From JBMNCQ01 sp049366715 (GTDB lineage: Bacteria > Bacillota > Peptococcia > Peptococcales > BICA1-8): a stretch of 64,000 nucleotides of DNA. Of the stretch, positions 53,634 through 62,338 are shown piece after piece. Both the position numbers and the translations under genes were made by a program. The notes beneath the pieces are model-generated. The model was given only the letters and a program-made list of their open reading frames with translations. It searched no databases and was not told the origin of the DNA. The stretch spans positions 17,021 through 81,020 of the forward strand of contig JBMNCQ010000010.1 in NCBI GenBank assembly GCA_049366715.1, given 5' to 3'. Position 1 is the stretch's first letter. Each line of letters begins with the position of its first letter.

Positions 53634-54186
53634 GCTGATTCTCCTTAAAAATTAGATTTTCTAAACTAGATAAGCAAACAGCCTTTCACCCCCTAAACAC
53701 ATCTCTTGCAATTATCAGCTGTTTCCCGGGTATAGCCACTCATTTTCTTCAATAATTAAACAGAAAATCAGTTGCTTAGAATATACCCTGGCAAATCTGA
53801 TTTTTAAAAAACTAATACTATACTACAGCAATTGAGAATGATTATCAATAGCTCTCTTTAAAAATATTTTCCCTGGGCATTATTTATTTATATACGTTAA
53901 ACTTTACATTAAATTTACCGGATGAATGTCACAGCAAATCAGTTTATTCGTAAAATTGCTGTAAATTTTTCCAACTCTGCTTTACCTGATAAACCTTTCC
54001 CACTCACGCTCTTACAGCTAAAGAAAAGCGCTGACGAGAGAAACTAATTTTCTCAGCCAACGCAGTCCCCGCTTTTGTCTTTTTAATGTTACCGTACCTA
54101 AATTATTTAAGTTGAGACTTATTTGCATATTGTTTAGTATTTGACAAATTTAGTAAACCGGCTTTTTGTACCGGGGAATATCCCAA
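53634..54186. other. Intergenic region between the two chemoreceptor loci
   Basis: Apart from the promoter/Fur-box site at 53820-53848, an imperfect hairpin at about 54026-54062 on the minus strand (GCGTTGGCTGAGAAA pairing with TTTCTC and CAGCGC, then TTTTCTTT) may be the old terminator of the decayed receptor. I see no gene. Confidence 0.45.
53820..53848 (-). promoter_or_regulatory. Promoter overlapped by a Fur-box-like site, upstream of the chemoreceptor
   Basis: On the minus strand TTGATA (53848-53843) and TAGTAT (53825-53820) are 17 bp apart. On the plus strand TGAGAATGATTATCA (53833-53847) matches the Bacillus Fur box TGATAATNATTATCA at all but one specified base and covers the -35 box. 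The next gene on this strand is the chemoreceptor, with a leader of about 180 bases. Confidence 0.6.
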
Positions 54187-55565
54187 TTAAATTTTAAACA
54201 CATTAATTGTTCTTTCAATTTTCTCTGCTACTTGACGTAAATCAGCAGCTAATCCGGCTACTTGCTCCACAGAAGCCGACTGCTCTTGAACTGCGGCACT
54301 TACTTCCTCAGTAGCTGCTGCAGTTTGCTACGACACTGAAGATATATTTTCTATGCTTGCAGCTATACCGTTTATTATTTTTTCCATATCATGCATAAAT
54401 TGACTCAGCGCTTCTATTTTCCGGGACATTCCGTCCATTGAGCCGGAAATATGATTAAAGGAACTATTTACATCTTCTACCGACTTCGTTTGCTCTTGGG
54501 AATTATCTTTAACTTCCAGCATTATTTCTGCCGTAGCCTGACTTTGCCCTTGAATTTGCTCAACAATAGTTCTGATCTGTTCTGTTGACTTTCTTGACCC
54601 TTCTGCAAGATTCCTTATCTCATTTGCTACCACAGCAAATCCTTTACCTGCTTCACCGGCCCTTGCAGCCTCAATGGAGGCATTTAAAGCCAGTAAATTT
54701 GTTTGATCGGCAATGGAATTAATCGTTTCCAGGATATTATCTATATTTTGTGATTTATCCCTTAACTCTAACGTCGCATTTTCAATTCTTGATATAGAGC
54801 TGTTGGTAAACTTGTTATTATTTTTCAACTCCTGAAGGGCTTCAATTCCTTTTAAATTCTCAGCCATTATCCCTTTTGCCGCCAGCACCATTTCTCCACT
54901 GCTTTTTCTGAGAGTTTCAAAAGTATTTTTTAAATCGTAACTAAATTTACTGCCATTTCCGAATCCTCTGCCTGTTGAGTTGAACCTGATGCTATTTCCG
55001 CCACGGTATCGGCAACCTGTTCAATAGAGATACTCGTTTGTTCTGAAGTGACTGCCAGTACTTCCGACGCTTCCTTGGCTTCGTAACTTGCCTTTTGCGA
55101 ATCCACGATTAATCCCTTGATATTATTTTGCATTTTATCTATTGATTTACCCAGAATACCTATTTCATCATTCCGGCTGGTGATTTGTGCTGCAAGAGTT
55201 TTGGTAAAATCACCCGTTGAAACCTGTTGTAAATATTCACTTATGAAAGTAATCGGATTTGAAATGTATTTTCCCGTAATGCCGGCTATAACTCCTGCAA
55301 TAACCGCACTTACGATTATCAGAACATATAATAAATTCTGCAGTTCCCTGGACCTGGCCAGAATTTCTTCTGCGGGAGGAGCAATACCCAATGTCCAGCC
55401 ATTTAACAGCTTGGCAAAGGAAGTTATCTTGTCCTGTCCATCAATCCAGATGTACTCAGCACGCCCTGTTTCATTATTATTTATGTTTTCAGCAAGCCAT
55501 TTATATTTTCCGCCTTCTAATTCCCGGAGGTTTTCATTGTTTTTAAGAACAGGATATGGTACCAA
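54187..55565 (-). pseudogene. Decayed methyl-accepting chemotaxis protein
   Basis: Three pieces on the minus strand make the rest of a chemoreceptor. The first (55565-54930) has the end of a Cache sensor domain (AEYIWIDGQDKITSFAKLLN), a helix and HAMP. After a one-base shift near 54935 the signalling domain follows (NLLALNASIEAARAGEAGKG). An in-frame TAG at 54330-54328 interrupts it, after which the normal end (AAVQEQSASVEQVAGLAADL, VFKI) runs to a stop at 54187. The first 200 or more residues, including the first helix and most of the sensor, are missing. With three separate lesions it is surely non-functional. Confidence 0.9.
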
Positions 55566-55705
55566 CTTTTTTTAAATTATAGCTCTTTTATGTTAGATTT
55601 TGATGAAATTTGTCTAAAATTAACAACAAATTTATTTATATTTTTGATTTTAATTATGAATATAAAGGAGGGAAATTTTTATTTTAGAACTTTATCCGGC
55701 TTAGA

Positions 55706-57586
55706 TTAAGACTTTTTACCAAAGTGCCGTCTGGAACGGGGCTTTTTCTTGCTCCCTGCGGCTAGTTCGACCTTGAAGCCCTTCCTGCTTTGCCGTACTG
55801 TAAGGGCCATAAATCCGAAAAATATCACCGCCCATAATCCGACGGTTAAAACGATTCCCAGCAAAACCCTTAGGGTTACCGGCCATAATAAAGGACGGCT
55901 TAATAAATACAATCCGTAAATTATACCCGACAGCACTCCCCCCTGGAAAGTTATCGGCGGAAGGTTTTTGACAATTCCAGACAGTTCACCGGGTGGGAAA
56001 AGATAGCTGAGACCTAAAGCCAGTAAAAGAGTAAAAACTAAGTTAACAAGATACATTAAGATTGAAGCCCCGGAAGAAATACGCCGCTGGGGGTTTTCCG
56101 GATTATAGCGGCTGTTGTTAATTGAATAAAATAATCCCATAGCGCTGGACCCCAGGCTTAAAAGTGCCGCTGCAAATGCCAGGAGAATAATCAAGCTCAC
56201 GGAAACACCTATTGCCAGCGCGGTACCAACAAGTAAAGCTTCCATTAATAATAAAGTAGGCAGAACAGCCGCCAGTAATTTTCCCCAGACCACCGGCCAT
56301 CCGGCAAGAGGAACACTGTTTAACAGCCAGTCCGACTCCCCTTCCCGGCCGAAAGCCTGCAAAGCCAGATTGCCGCTGAAGATAATCGTATACATAATTA
56401 GAACCGTTATCAGTGAAAAACGGTTGGGGGTCCCGGGAGCCAAAAGAAATTGAATGATAAAAAAGGCCATAATAATCAAAGGGACAAGGTAGGCAAACCA
56501 TTCTCTGGTGTCCCGTTTGATCGAGAGTAAATCTTTCTTAGCCACTGCCCACGTTCCCCACCAGGGAGATGCCTGCTGAACGGCTGCTCCATTAAATAAA
56601 CCCGTAATATTCCTCTGAGGGTAAGTCTCCTGCTTATTTACGGGACTAATCCGAGTCTTTCGACGCCTGCCGCCCTCACCCTGACTTAAGGAAATAAATC
56701 CGCGGCGGAATCCCTTTTCAAGGAGTATCAAAGCAATCATAAAAAGGCCCGCGCCCAGAAAAAGTATGAAGAGACTCCAGCCCAATCCGGCTAAGAAATT
56801 TCCGGAGATTCCTTCCATTAAAGCCCGCGCCCCCCATCCCCAGGGGAAAAAATCCATGATGTGCAATACCTGTTCTTGTCCGGCCAGCCAAGAGCCAATG
56901 TTTAGATTTTCCCGGCTGTTTAGCAGCAGATTAGGGATTTGAAAAAAAAGAACAATCAAGACACCTGCCAAAGCACCGATAAAACCGATAGCTTCCTTAC
57001 TCCGATGAGGCGGCACAATGCGCATCACCAAAAGATTAATTAATTCCGCTATGGCCGTGCCCAACACCCATAATCCTATGCCCACCAAAACAACAACGAT
57101 GTAGAATCTCAAGCCTGCTTGAAAAAGCAGCCCGGAGAAAATCCCCGGCAGAAATGCAAATAAAACAGCAATCAGCAAGTTGCTGCCAAGAACCCCCAGC
57201 GATTTTACGGCGAAAACAACTTTCAGGGAAACCGGCGTCATAAAAAGAAGCTCCAAATCATCAGACATATAAAGGGCCGCAAAAGCTGCCGTAATGCCGA
57301 AGAAAACTTGACCGGCTAATCCAGCCATAAATAGCAGGGAGAGGAACCCATAAACAATTTGCGGAGACATTTTTTGCAAAGCCCCATAGGCCAGAGAGCC
57401 TAAAGATACCAAAACAGCCAGTGCCAAAAGCAAAAAAACAACAAATCCGATTAAAACACCCACCGGTTTGTGTCGTATTTTATTCCAGGTAACAAGCAGC
57501 TGATTTTTAAACAGCAGCTTAAAATCCTGACTAAAAGACTGCCTTGGCGGTAAGTCCGGCAGAGGCGGGGGTAAGATTATTTTCAC
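55706..57586 (-). CDS. Large ABC exporter membrane protein
   Basis: This 626-residue membrane protein has about 12-14 helices in two sets, split by a cytoplasmic stretch (about 300-345, basic and Gly/Arg-rich: LSQGEGGRRRKTRIS). The features and the ATPase gene just upstream (stop to start 3 bp apart) mark it as the membrane part of an ABC exporter, of the large one-chain class found in Firmicutes (putative ABC exporter, EcsB-like). The C-terminus is very basic. The substrate is unknown. It lies downstream of the ATPase in a two-gene operon. Confidence 0.83.
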   Translation of the reverse strand: MKIILPPPLPDLPPRQSFSQDFKLLFKNQLLVTWNKIRHKPVGVLIGFVVFLLLALAVLVSLGSLAYGALQKMSPQIVYGFLSLLFMAGLAGQVFFGITAAFAALYMSDDLELLFMTPVSLKVVFAVKSLGVLGSNLLIAVLFAFLPGIFSGLLFQAGLRFYIVVVLVGIGLWVLGTAIAELINLLVMRIVPPHRSKEAIGFIGALAGVLIVLFFQIPNLLLNSRENLNIGSWLAGQEQVLHIMDFFPWGWGARALMEGISGNFLAGLGWSLFILFLGAGLFMIALILLEKGFRRGFISLSQGEGGRRRKTRISPVNKQETYPQRNITGLFNGAAVQQASPWWGTWAVAKKDLLSIKRDTREWFAYLVPLIIMAFFIIQFLLAPGTPNRFSLITVLIMYTIIFSGNLALQAFGREGESDWLLNSVPLAGWPVVWGKLLAAVLPTLLLMEALLVGTALAIGVSVSLIILLAFAAALLSLGSSAMGLFYSINNSRYNPENPQRRISSGASILMYLVNLVFTLLLALGLSYLFPPGELSGIVKNLPPITFQGGVLSGIIYGLYLLSRPLLWPVTLRVLLGIVLTVGLWAVIFFGFMALTVRQSRKGFKVELAAGSKKKPRSRRHFGKKS

Positions 57587-57589
57587 GGT

Positions 57590-58363
57590 TTAACCCTCCT
57601 CCAAACTCTTAATTAATTCGGCATTTTCATGCCCGCCGGTAAGCTCCAGAAAGATATCCTCCAGACTCTCTCCCCCCTGACCTGCCTTCCGGCGCAGCTC
57701 TTCCGGGCTGCCCTGGGCGATCAGTAAGCCCTCCTTAAGAATACCGACACGATGACACATCCTTTCCGCAATTTCCAGGATATGAGTGGAAACAAAAACA
57801 GCCGCTCCCTGCCGGGCTATCTCCTGTAAAATATCTTTTAAAAGCCGGGCACTGGCAGGATCAAGGCCTACGGTAGGCTCATCCAGAAAAATAACTTTAG
57901 GCTGATGGATAAGTGCTGCCGCCAGTACTACTTTCTGCCGCATGCCATGGGAATAACCCTCTAATAATTCATCAGCCCGGTCTGTCAGCCCAAAGATATC
58001 CAAAAGCTGTCCTGCCCTATCCTTGATAAGATCTTGGGGAACTCGGTACAGGGCAGCAATAAGATGGAGAAACTCCCGCGCCGAAACCTTACTATATAAT
58101 TTAGGCTGATCAGGTACATAGGCCATCAAGGCTTTTGCTTGTATGGGATGTTTTCTGATGTCATACCCGCAGATCAAAGCTTCTCCTTCACTAGGGTCCA
58201 GCAAACCGGTTAACATTTTTATGGTCGTTGTTTTACCGGCACCATTGGGTCCTAAAAAGCCAAATATTTCCCCGCTTTTAACCTCTAGATTCAAACCTTT
58301 CACCACGGGTACGGCCCCATATCGTTTTATCAATTGATTCGTTTTTATTAAGACCTGCTCCAT
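57590..58363 (-). CDS. ABC exporter ATPase
   Basis: This 257-residue ATPase has Walker A GFLGPNGAGKTTTIKM near residue 38, signature GYSHGMRQKVVLA (SHGM variant), Walker B VIFLDEPTVGLDP and H loop FVSTHILEIAERMC. It is the first gene of a two-gene operon with the large membrane protein at 55706. The SHGM signature and length match EcsA/YhaQ-type exporters. The start is the ATG at 58363. Confidence 0.92.
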   Translation of the reverse strand: MEQVLIKTNQLIKRYGAVPVVKGLNLEVKSGEIFGFLGPNGAGKTTTIKMLTGLLDPSEGEALICGYDIRKHPIQAKALMAYVPDQPKLYSKVSAREFLHLIAALYRVPQDLIKDRAGQLLDIFGLTDRADELLEGYSHGMRQKVVLAAALIHQPKVIFLDEPTVGLDPASARLLKDILQEIARQGAAVFVSTHILEIAERMCHRVGILKEGLLIAQGSPEELRRKAGQGGESLEDIFLELTGGHENAELIKSLEEG

Positions 58364-58486
58364 TAATAATTGCCTCCCCCTTCAGGTAATAGAAAAATTC
58401 TCATCTATATACATCTCCTCATTATTATGCAATATACTCCCTTTTTTATATTTTTCGCTGCAAATTTTTACGATGAGCAGCTAGCC

Positions 58487-58515
58487 AAAATAAAAAGCAA
58501 GAGAATTTATCTCTT
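58487..58515 (-). terminator. Terminator of the PPK2 gene
   Basis: A 6-bp stem AAGAGA / TCTCTT is followed by GCTTTTTATTTT on the minus strand, about 25 bases after the stop codon. Confidence 0.65.
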
Positions 58516-58539
58516 ACTTCTCTATAAATCTAAATTCCT

Positions 58540-59355
58540 CTAATCATCCGCCATTTTCCTGGTAATATCCGGAACAAAGTTTTGCTCTTTAAGGGACGGC
58601 CGGACATAATTTGTATTTTCCTGACGCTCCGGCAAGATAATCGGCTCTTTTTTAATTTCATCATAATCAATCATACTTAAAAGATGGGCAATACAATTTA
58701 AACGGGCATGCCGTTTGATATCGGCATCCACTACATACCACGGTGATTTTTTAAGATCAGTATGAGAAAACATTTTATCCTTAGCTATAGAATATTCGAC
58801 CCAGCGGGCTCTGGATTCTAAATCCATGGGACTGATTTTCCAACGTTTAGCGGGATCATTGATACGACTTTGAAAACGGTGTTCCTGTTCCTCATCACTA
58901 ACAGAAAACCAGTATTTAATAAGAATAATTCCTGATCGGATCAGCATTTTCTCAAATTCAGGACAACTTCTTAAAAATTCTTCATATTCTTCATCTGCGC
59001 AATAACCCATAACTTTTTCAACGCCTGCGCGGTTATACCAGCTTCTATCAAAAAAAACCATTTCTCCCCCTGCCGGTAAATGTTTAACATAGCGTTGAAA
59101 ATACCATTGACTCTTTTCCCGCTCTGTTGGCACTCCTAATGCAACAATGCGGCAAAAACGCGGGTTTAACTTTTCAGTAATGCGTTTAATCACTCCTCCT
59201 TTACCGGCTGCATCCCTGCCTTCAAAAATAACAACTACTTTTAAGCGTTTTTCTTTAACCCAATCCTGTAATTTAACCAATTCTATCTGGAGTTCTGCTA
59301 ATTTCTTTTCATAAGCCTTTTTACTTATTCTCTTGCCGATTTTCTTTTTCCCCAT
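58540..59355 (-). CDS. ppk2: Polyphosphate kinase 2 (PPK2)
   Basis: This 271-residue enzyme moves phosphate between polyphosphate and nucleotides. Walker A is FEGRDAAGKGGVIKRI near residue 45, the second conserved motif is FFDRSWYNRAGVEKVMG, the lid has a run of basic residues (EQEHRFQSRINDPAKRWKIS) and the end has SPWYVVDADIKRHARLN. It is a one-domain PPK2. Whether it favours ADP or GDP, or AMP, cannot be told safely; the Asp-Ala-Ala-Gly-Lys-Gly text is shared by all. It stands alone with its own terminator. Confidence 0.93.
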   Translation of the reverse strand: MGKKKIGKRISKKAYEKKLAELQIELVKLQDWVKEKRLKVVVIFEGRDAAGKGGVIKRITEKLNPRFCRIVALGVPTEREKSQWYFQRYVKHLPAGGEMVFFDRSWYNRAGVEKVMGYCADEEYEEFLRSCPEFEKMLIRSGIILIKYWFSVSDEEQEHRFQSRINDPAKRWKISPMDLESRARWVEYSIAKDKMFSHTDLKKSPWYVVDADIKRHARLNCIAHLLSMIDYDEIKKEPIILPERQENTNYVRPSLKEQNFVPDITRKMADD

Positions 59356-59945
59356 AAAATTCCCTGCCTTTCCGGAATATGTACATCCTTTTAAAGAATC
59401 AAATCTTCCTTCTTAAACGACATTAATTTAATCTTCGTAAGGAATCTTTTCCTTAAGTTATGCCTCTCTTTAAAAATAGACCAACCTACGCCACGGCCAT
59501 TTAAACTTCCTAAGCCGATATCGAATACTTATTTTATTATCTTACCATAACATCGCTTTATTTTTAATAGCACTCTATAGTTAAAGGACCGGGCAAGCCC
59601 CCCGCTGTCTTAATAAATGATCTGCCTGCACCTATGCTTTATCAGCCATTTTAATAAAAAAAATAAAATATCCTATAACAAAAAGCTATAGGATAGTTCA
59701 GCATACCAACTGTCAAAAGCCTATTTTCTAAGGACGCTTCCCTCTCAATATCTAGCGAAACCGGATATGCAGAAACTTTACATCATAAAAATTATAAATA
59801 CAACTATTTTCTGCCAATAAGCACAGCAGTTCCTTGGACCAAAAGCAAAATTTCTCCAACCCGGCCTGTCAAACTGGTCACCCTGGCTATCTGAAAACAG
59901 GCGGAATTTTCCTCAAGCAGTCAGAATTAATAATAATCCGGCTTC
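59356..59945. other. Intergenic region without genes
   Basis: This 590-bp stretch carries upstream control for PPK2 and a terminator (59652-59696) for the crcB operon. I see no gene in either strand. Confidence 0.45.
59652..59696 (-). terminator. Terminator downstream of the crcB operon
   Basis: A 9-bp stem TATCCTATA / TATAGGATA is followed on the minus strand by TTTTATTTTTTTT. It lies about 250 bp after the DUF190 stop codon. Confidence 0.72.
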
Positions 59946-60296
59946 TTAGGTAGAACCATTTTTCCGGTTTGTATACTTAATAATTTCCATATCTTCAATT
60001 GTAATTAAACCTTCAGTTACGGTCTGATCAAGGAAAGGCAGTATTTTATCAATATATTCATTGCTGTCAATAATATCGATAACGATGGGTAAATCGGAAG
60101 ATAGTACTAAAACCCTGGTAGTATGTACTCTACTGTTTGCACCAAAGCCCTCAACTCCCCTCTGAACGGTAGCACCTGCCAAACCCAGTTCTTTTGCCTT
60201 TGTCACGATAGCATGATATAACGGCATTCCTTTGTATTGATCGCTTTCTCCAATATAAATCCTAAGCCGGCGGGCTTTTCCACTGATTTTAACCAT
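59946..60296 (-). CDS. DUF190 family protein, partner of CrcB
   Basis: This 116-residue soluble protein belongs to the DUF190 family, whose genes are often found beside crcB. It has a PII-like ferredoxin fold with the texts RLRIYIGESDQYKGMPLYHA and GLAGATVQRGVEGFG. The role is not established; it may sense or regulate the fluoride channel. It overlaps the end of crcB by eight bases and is under the same riboswitch. Confidence 0.9.
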   Translation of the reverse strand: MVKISGKARRLRIYIGESDQYKGMPLYHAIVTKAKELGLAGATVQRGVEGFGANSRVHTTRVLVLSSDLPIVIDIIDSNEYIDKILPFLDQTVTEGLITIEDMEIIKYTNRKNGST

Positions 60297-60708
60297 CTTT
60301 CACACTCCTTTCGCTTTGTTTAGCAAAAAAATTTACTGCACTTACTCCTAACCAAACTGCAGTTAAACCAAACATGATACTTAAACTGATATTCATGAAT
60401 GCGATTAAAATATTATTTTCTTTAATAATATTCATTGTTTCTAAACTAAATGTGGAAAAAGTTGTAAAAGCACCTAAAAAACCAACACTAATCATCATTC
60501 TAAGCTGCGGAGAGATAAGTGATTTTTCTAAAGATAAAGTATAAAATGCTCCCAGTAAGAAACAGCCTATTATGTTCACTGCAAAAGTCCCCAATGGGAA
60601 GGAGCCTTGAAATTTATTATAGACCCAGGTAGATACTAAATATCTACTGAGAGCACCGGCTGCACCCCCGCAGGCTATAAATAAGTAGTTTAAGTACATG
60701 CTATTCAT
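60289..60708 (-). CDS. crcB: Fluoride ion channel CrcB/Fluc
   Basis: This 139-residue membrane protein has four helices and the Fluc family motifs (GGAAGALSRY, GTFAVNIIGCFLLG with the channel Asn, and GFLGAFTTFSTFSLE with the Phe box). Two copies form a dual-topology channel that lets fluoride out. The start is the ATG at 60708 with GAAAGGAAT upstream. A fluoride riboswitch and a clear promoter lie just upstream, and the DUF190 gene follows. The gene is intact, in contrast with the broken enolase fluoride locus at 16.6-17.3 kb. Confidence 0.95.
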   Translation of the reverse strand: MNSMYLNYLFIACGGAAGALSRYLVSTWVYNKFQGSFPLGTFAVNIIGCFLLGAFYTLSLEKSLISPQLRMMISVGFLGAFTTFSTFSLETMNIIKENNILIAFMNISLSIMFGLTAVWLGVSAVNFFAKQSERSVKDG

Positions 60709-60726
60709 TCCTTTCGATAAAATAAA

Positions 60727-60800
60727 AAACGCCTACCATAATGGTAGGAGCCATTAGCTTGTCTTCAAGCAGTTTAAAGGCGAGCTCCATCGCCTCTGTT
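60727..60800 (-). promoter_or_regulatory. Fluoride riboswitch of crcB
   Basis: On the minus strand the RNA shows GAGGCGATGGAGCTCGCC, then AAACTGCTTGAAGACAAGCTAATGGCTCCTACC, the crcB-motif aptamer. The 3' part merges into a terminator stem CCTACC-ATTAT-GGTAGG followed by six T, so fluoride binding should prevent termination and turn on crcB. Confidence 0.93.
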
Positions 60801-60809
60801 ATACTTAGT

Positions 60810-60838
60810 ATTATAATTCAGAAATATTCAGCTTTCAA
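60810..60838 (-). promoter_or_regulatory. Promoter of the crcB operon
   Basis: TTGAAA (60838-60833) and TATAAT (60815-60810) are 17 bp apart on the minus strand, directly before the riboswitch. Confidence 0.85.
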
Positions 60839-60859
60839 CAACTCAATATTTTATTAAAC

Positions 60860-60900
60860 AAGCAAGAAACCATTGCAAAAGTTAAACGAAAGCAATGGTT
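60860..60900 (-). terminator. Terminator of the YheC/YheD-like gene
   Basis: A perfect 9-bp stem AACCATTGC / GCAATGGTT with a 15-base loop is followed on the minus strand by TCTTGCTTGTTT. Confidence 0.65.
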
Positions 60901-61019
60901 CTCTTAAAATTTCTATAAACCGTAGTATTTATTTAAAAACGTTATAGATCATCTTGAATTACCTGCTAACATGACGCGTACCTGGTGTTCACCATATCCC
61001 TGCTTTTCCCTCTATATTT

Positions 61020-62132
61020 TCAATCATTCTTTTCTTTATTCTCATAGAGAAATCTGGTATACCCTAACAAATTCAAATATGATTTCTCAATCGTATTTTT
61101 ATCATAAGCATTAAAAAAAGATACTTTCTTAGATTGGGAGTTGCATTCAATAAACCATAGCTGACCCTTTTTATCCAAACCAATGTCTATGCCTATTTCT
61201 CCGCTGGGACCATAAAATTTTTCGATCGTTTGATAAACGATTTTTAAGAATTCAATAATTCTATTCTTTAAAGCTTCAATATCTGTCTCGGAATAATTCA
61301 TAAAACCTGCGAAGAATTCCTCAAAGGTATAGCTTGCGGCATGAGTCGTTATTGGTGCATTTACATTACCTAACCGCACGGGAATCGCTGCTAATACTAT
61401 TTCACCCTTTTCGTTTTTTTGGACTTCCGGACGCATATCTACAAGGCTGTCATTAATGGTAATCAGGTCAATGGCTTCCTGAATAATGAACTTTTTGTTC
61501 CCAAAAAAATCTATAATCATATTAACCAGACAATCAAAATCCTTGACGATATTAACTGATAAGTTGGAATTGAAGAAACTCACTTCATACTCCCCGGCAG
61601 GCAATTTTGTTACCCGGATTACCTGCTTACCGCGGGCGCCCCGGCAGGCCTTCAAATAGACCCTATCCGTAGAATCAAACATTTTGCTTAAATCGGCGGG
61701 AGCATGATATAAGAAAGTAGCCGGCAAATGAGGTAAAAGGGATTCATTCGTTGATAAGCGCTGATATACTTCCCATTTATTAAAACCATGCAGATAATTT
61801 AATGATTTAACATTAAGCATTTTTAACTGGGCCTCAAAAAAATAGATTTCTCTTTTTGCAGAGCTGCATCTTTTATAGATTATATCAGGATAGGGAAATT
61901 CTTGAATTTCCCATCTGTTTTTTTGTTTATTAAAAAAAGTACCGTTTATCATCTTATTTTTCATATTGACATCTGCAATGGAAAAGTAATAAAGAGTAGT
62001 TTTAGCCTGTTCATTTGCTTTTAAAAGTTCCATAATTTTCTGTGAAACCGGTTTTTGTTTATGAAACTTATTAATGGAGCTTTTACCGAGGAATACTCCA
62101 ACTATTGGTTTTATATAATTATGTTTATTCAC
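61020..62132 (-). CDS. YheC/YheD-type ATP-grasp, endospore-coat associated
   Basis: This 370-residue protein is an ATP-grasp enzyme of the YheC/YheD family, which is linked to the spore coat in Bacillus. The ATP-grasp part includes DRVYLKACRGARGKQVIRV and, near the end, IGIDIGLDKKGQLWFIECNSQ, with the metal-binding Glu and Asn. The GTG at 62132 is used because AGGAGGG stands five bases upstream; a longer frame from 62222 has none. What it ligates is not known. With the glycosyltransferase and collagen-like genes to its right, it may help build or modify the spore surface. Confidence 0.85.
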   Translation of the reverse strand: MNKHNYIKPIVGVFLGKSSINKFHKQKPVSQKIMELLKANEQAKTTLYYFSIADVNMKNKMINGTFFNKQKNRWEIQEFPYPDIIYKRCSSAKREIYFFEAQLKMLNVKSLNYLHGFNKWEVYQRLSTNESLLPHLPATFLYHAPADLSKMFDSTDRVYLKACRGARGKQVIRVTKLPAGEYEVSFFNSNLSVNIVKDFDCLVNMIIDFFGNKKFIIQEAIDLITINDSLVDMRPEVQKNEKGEIVLAAIPVRLGNVNAPITTHAASYTFEEFFAGFMNYSETDIEALKNRIIEFLKIVYQTIEKFYGPSGEIGIDIGLDKKGQLWFIECNSQSKKVSFFNAYDKNTIEKSYLNLLGYTRFLYENKEKND

Positions 62133-62338
62133 TTTTTCCCTCCTGTTAATATTCCCCAATTTAAAAATCTCTAACATCCCATTATTTATAAGCTGTATTG
62201 ACATTTTTAAATTTTCAATCAAAAATAGTTCAAACTTAATATTTTTTAGCAGTATCCAGCTTTTGACCCCTCAATTCAGCGTGATCCTAACCGGCAATGA
62301 TCTATTACCGGACGGATAGGTCAAGATTCAAACTCGCA

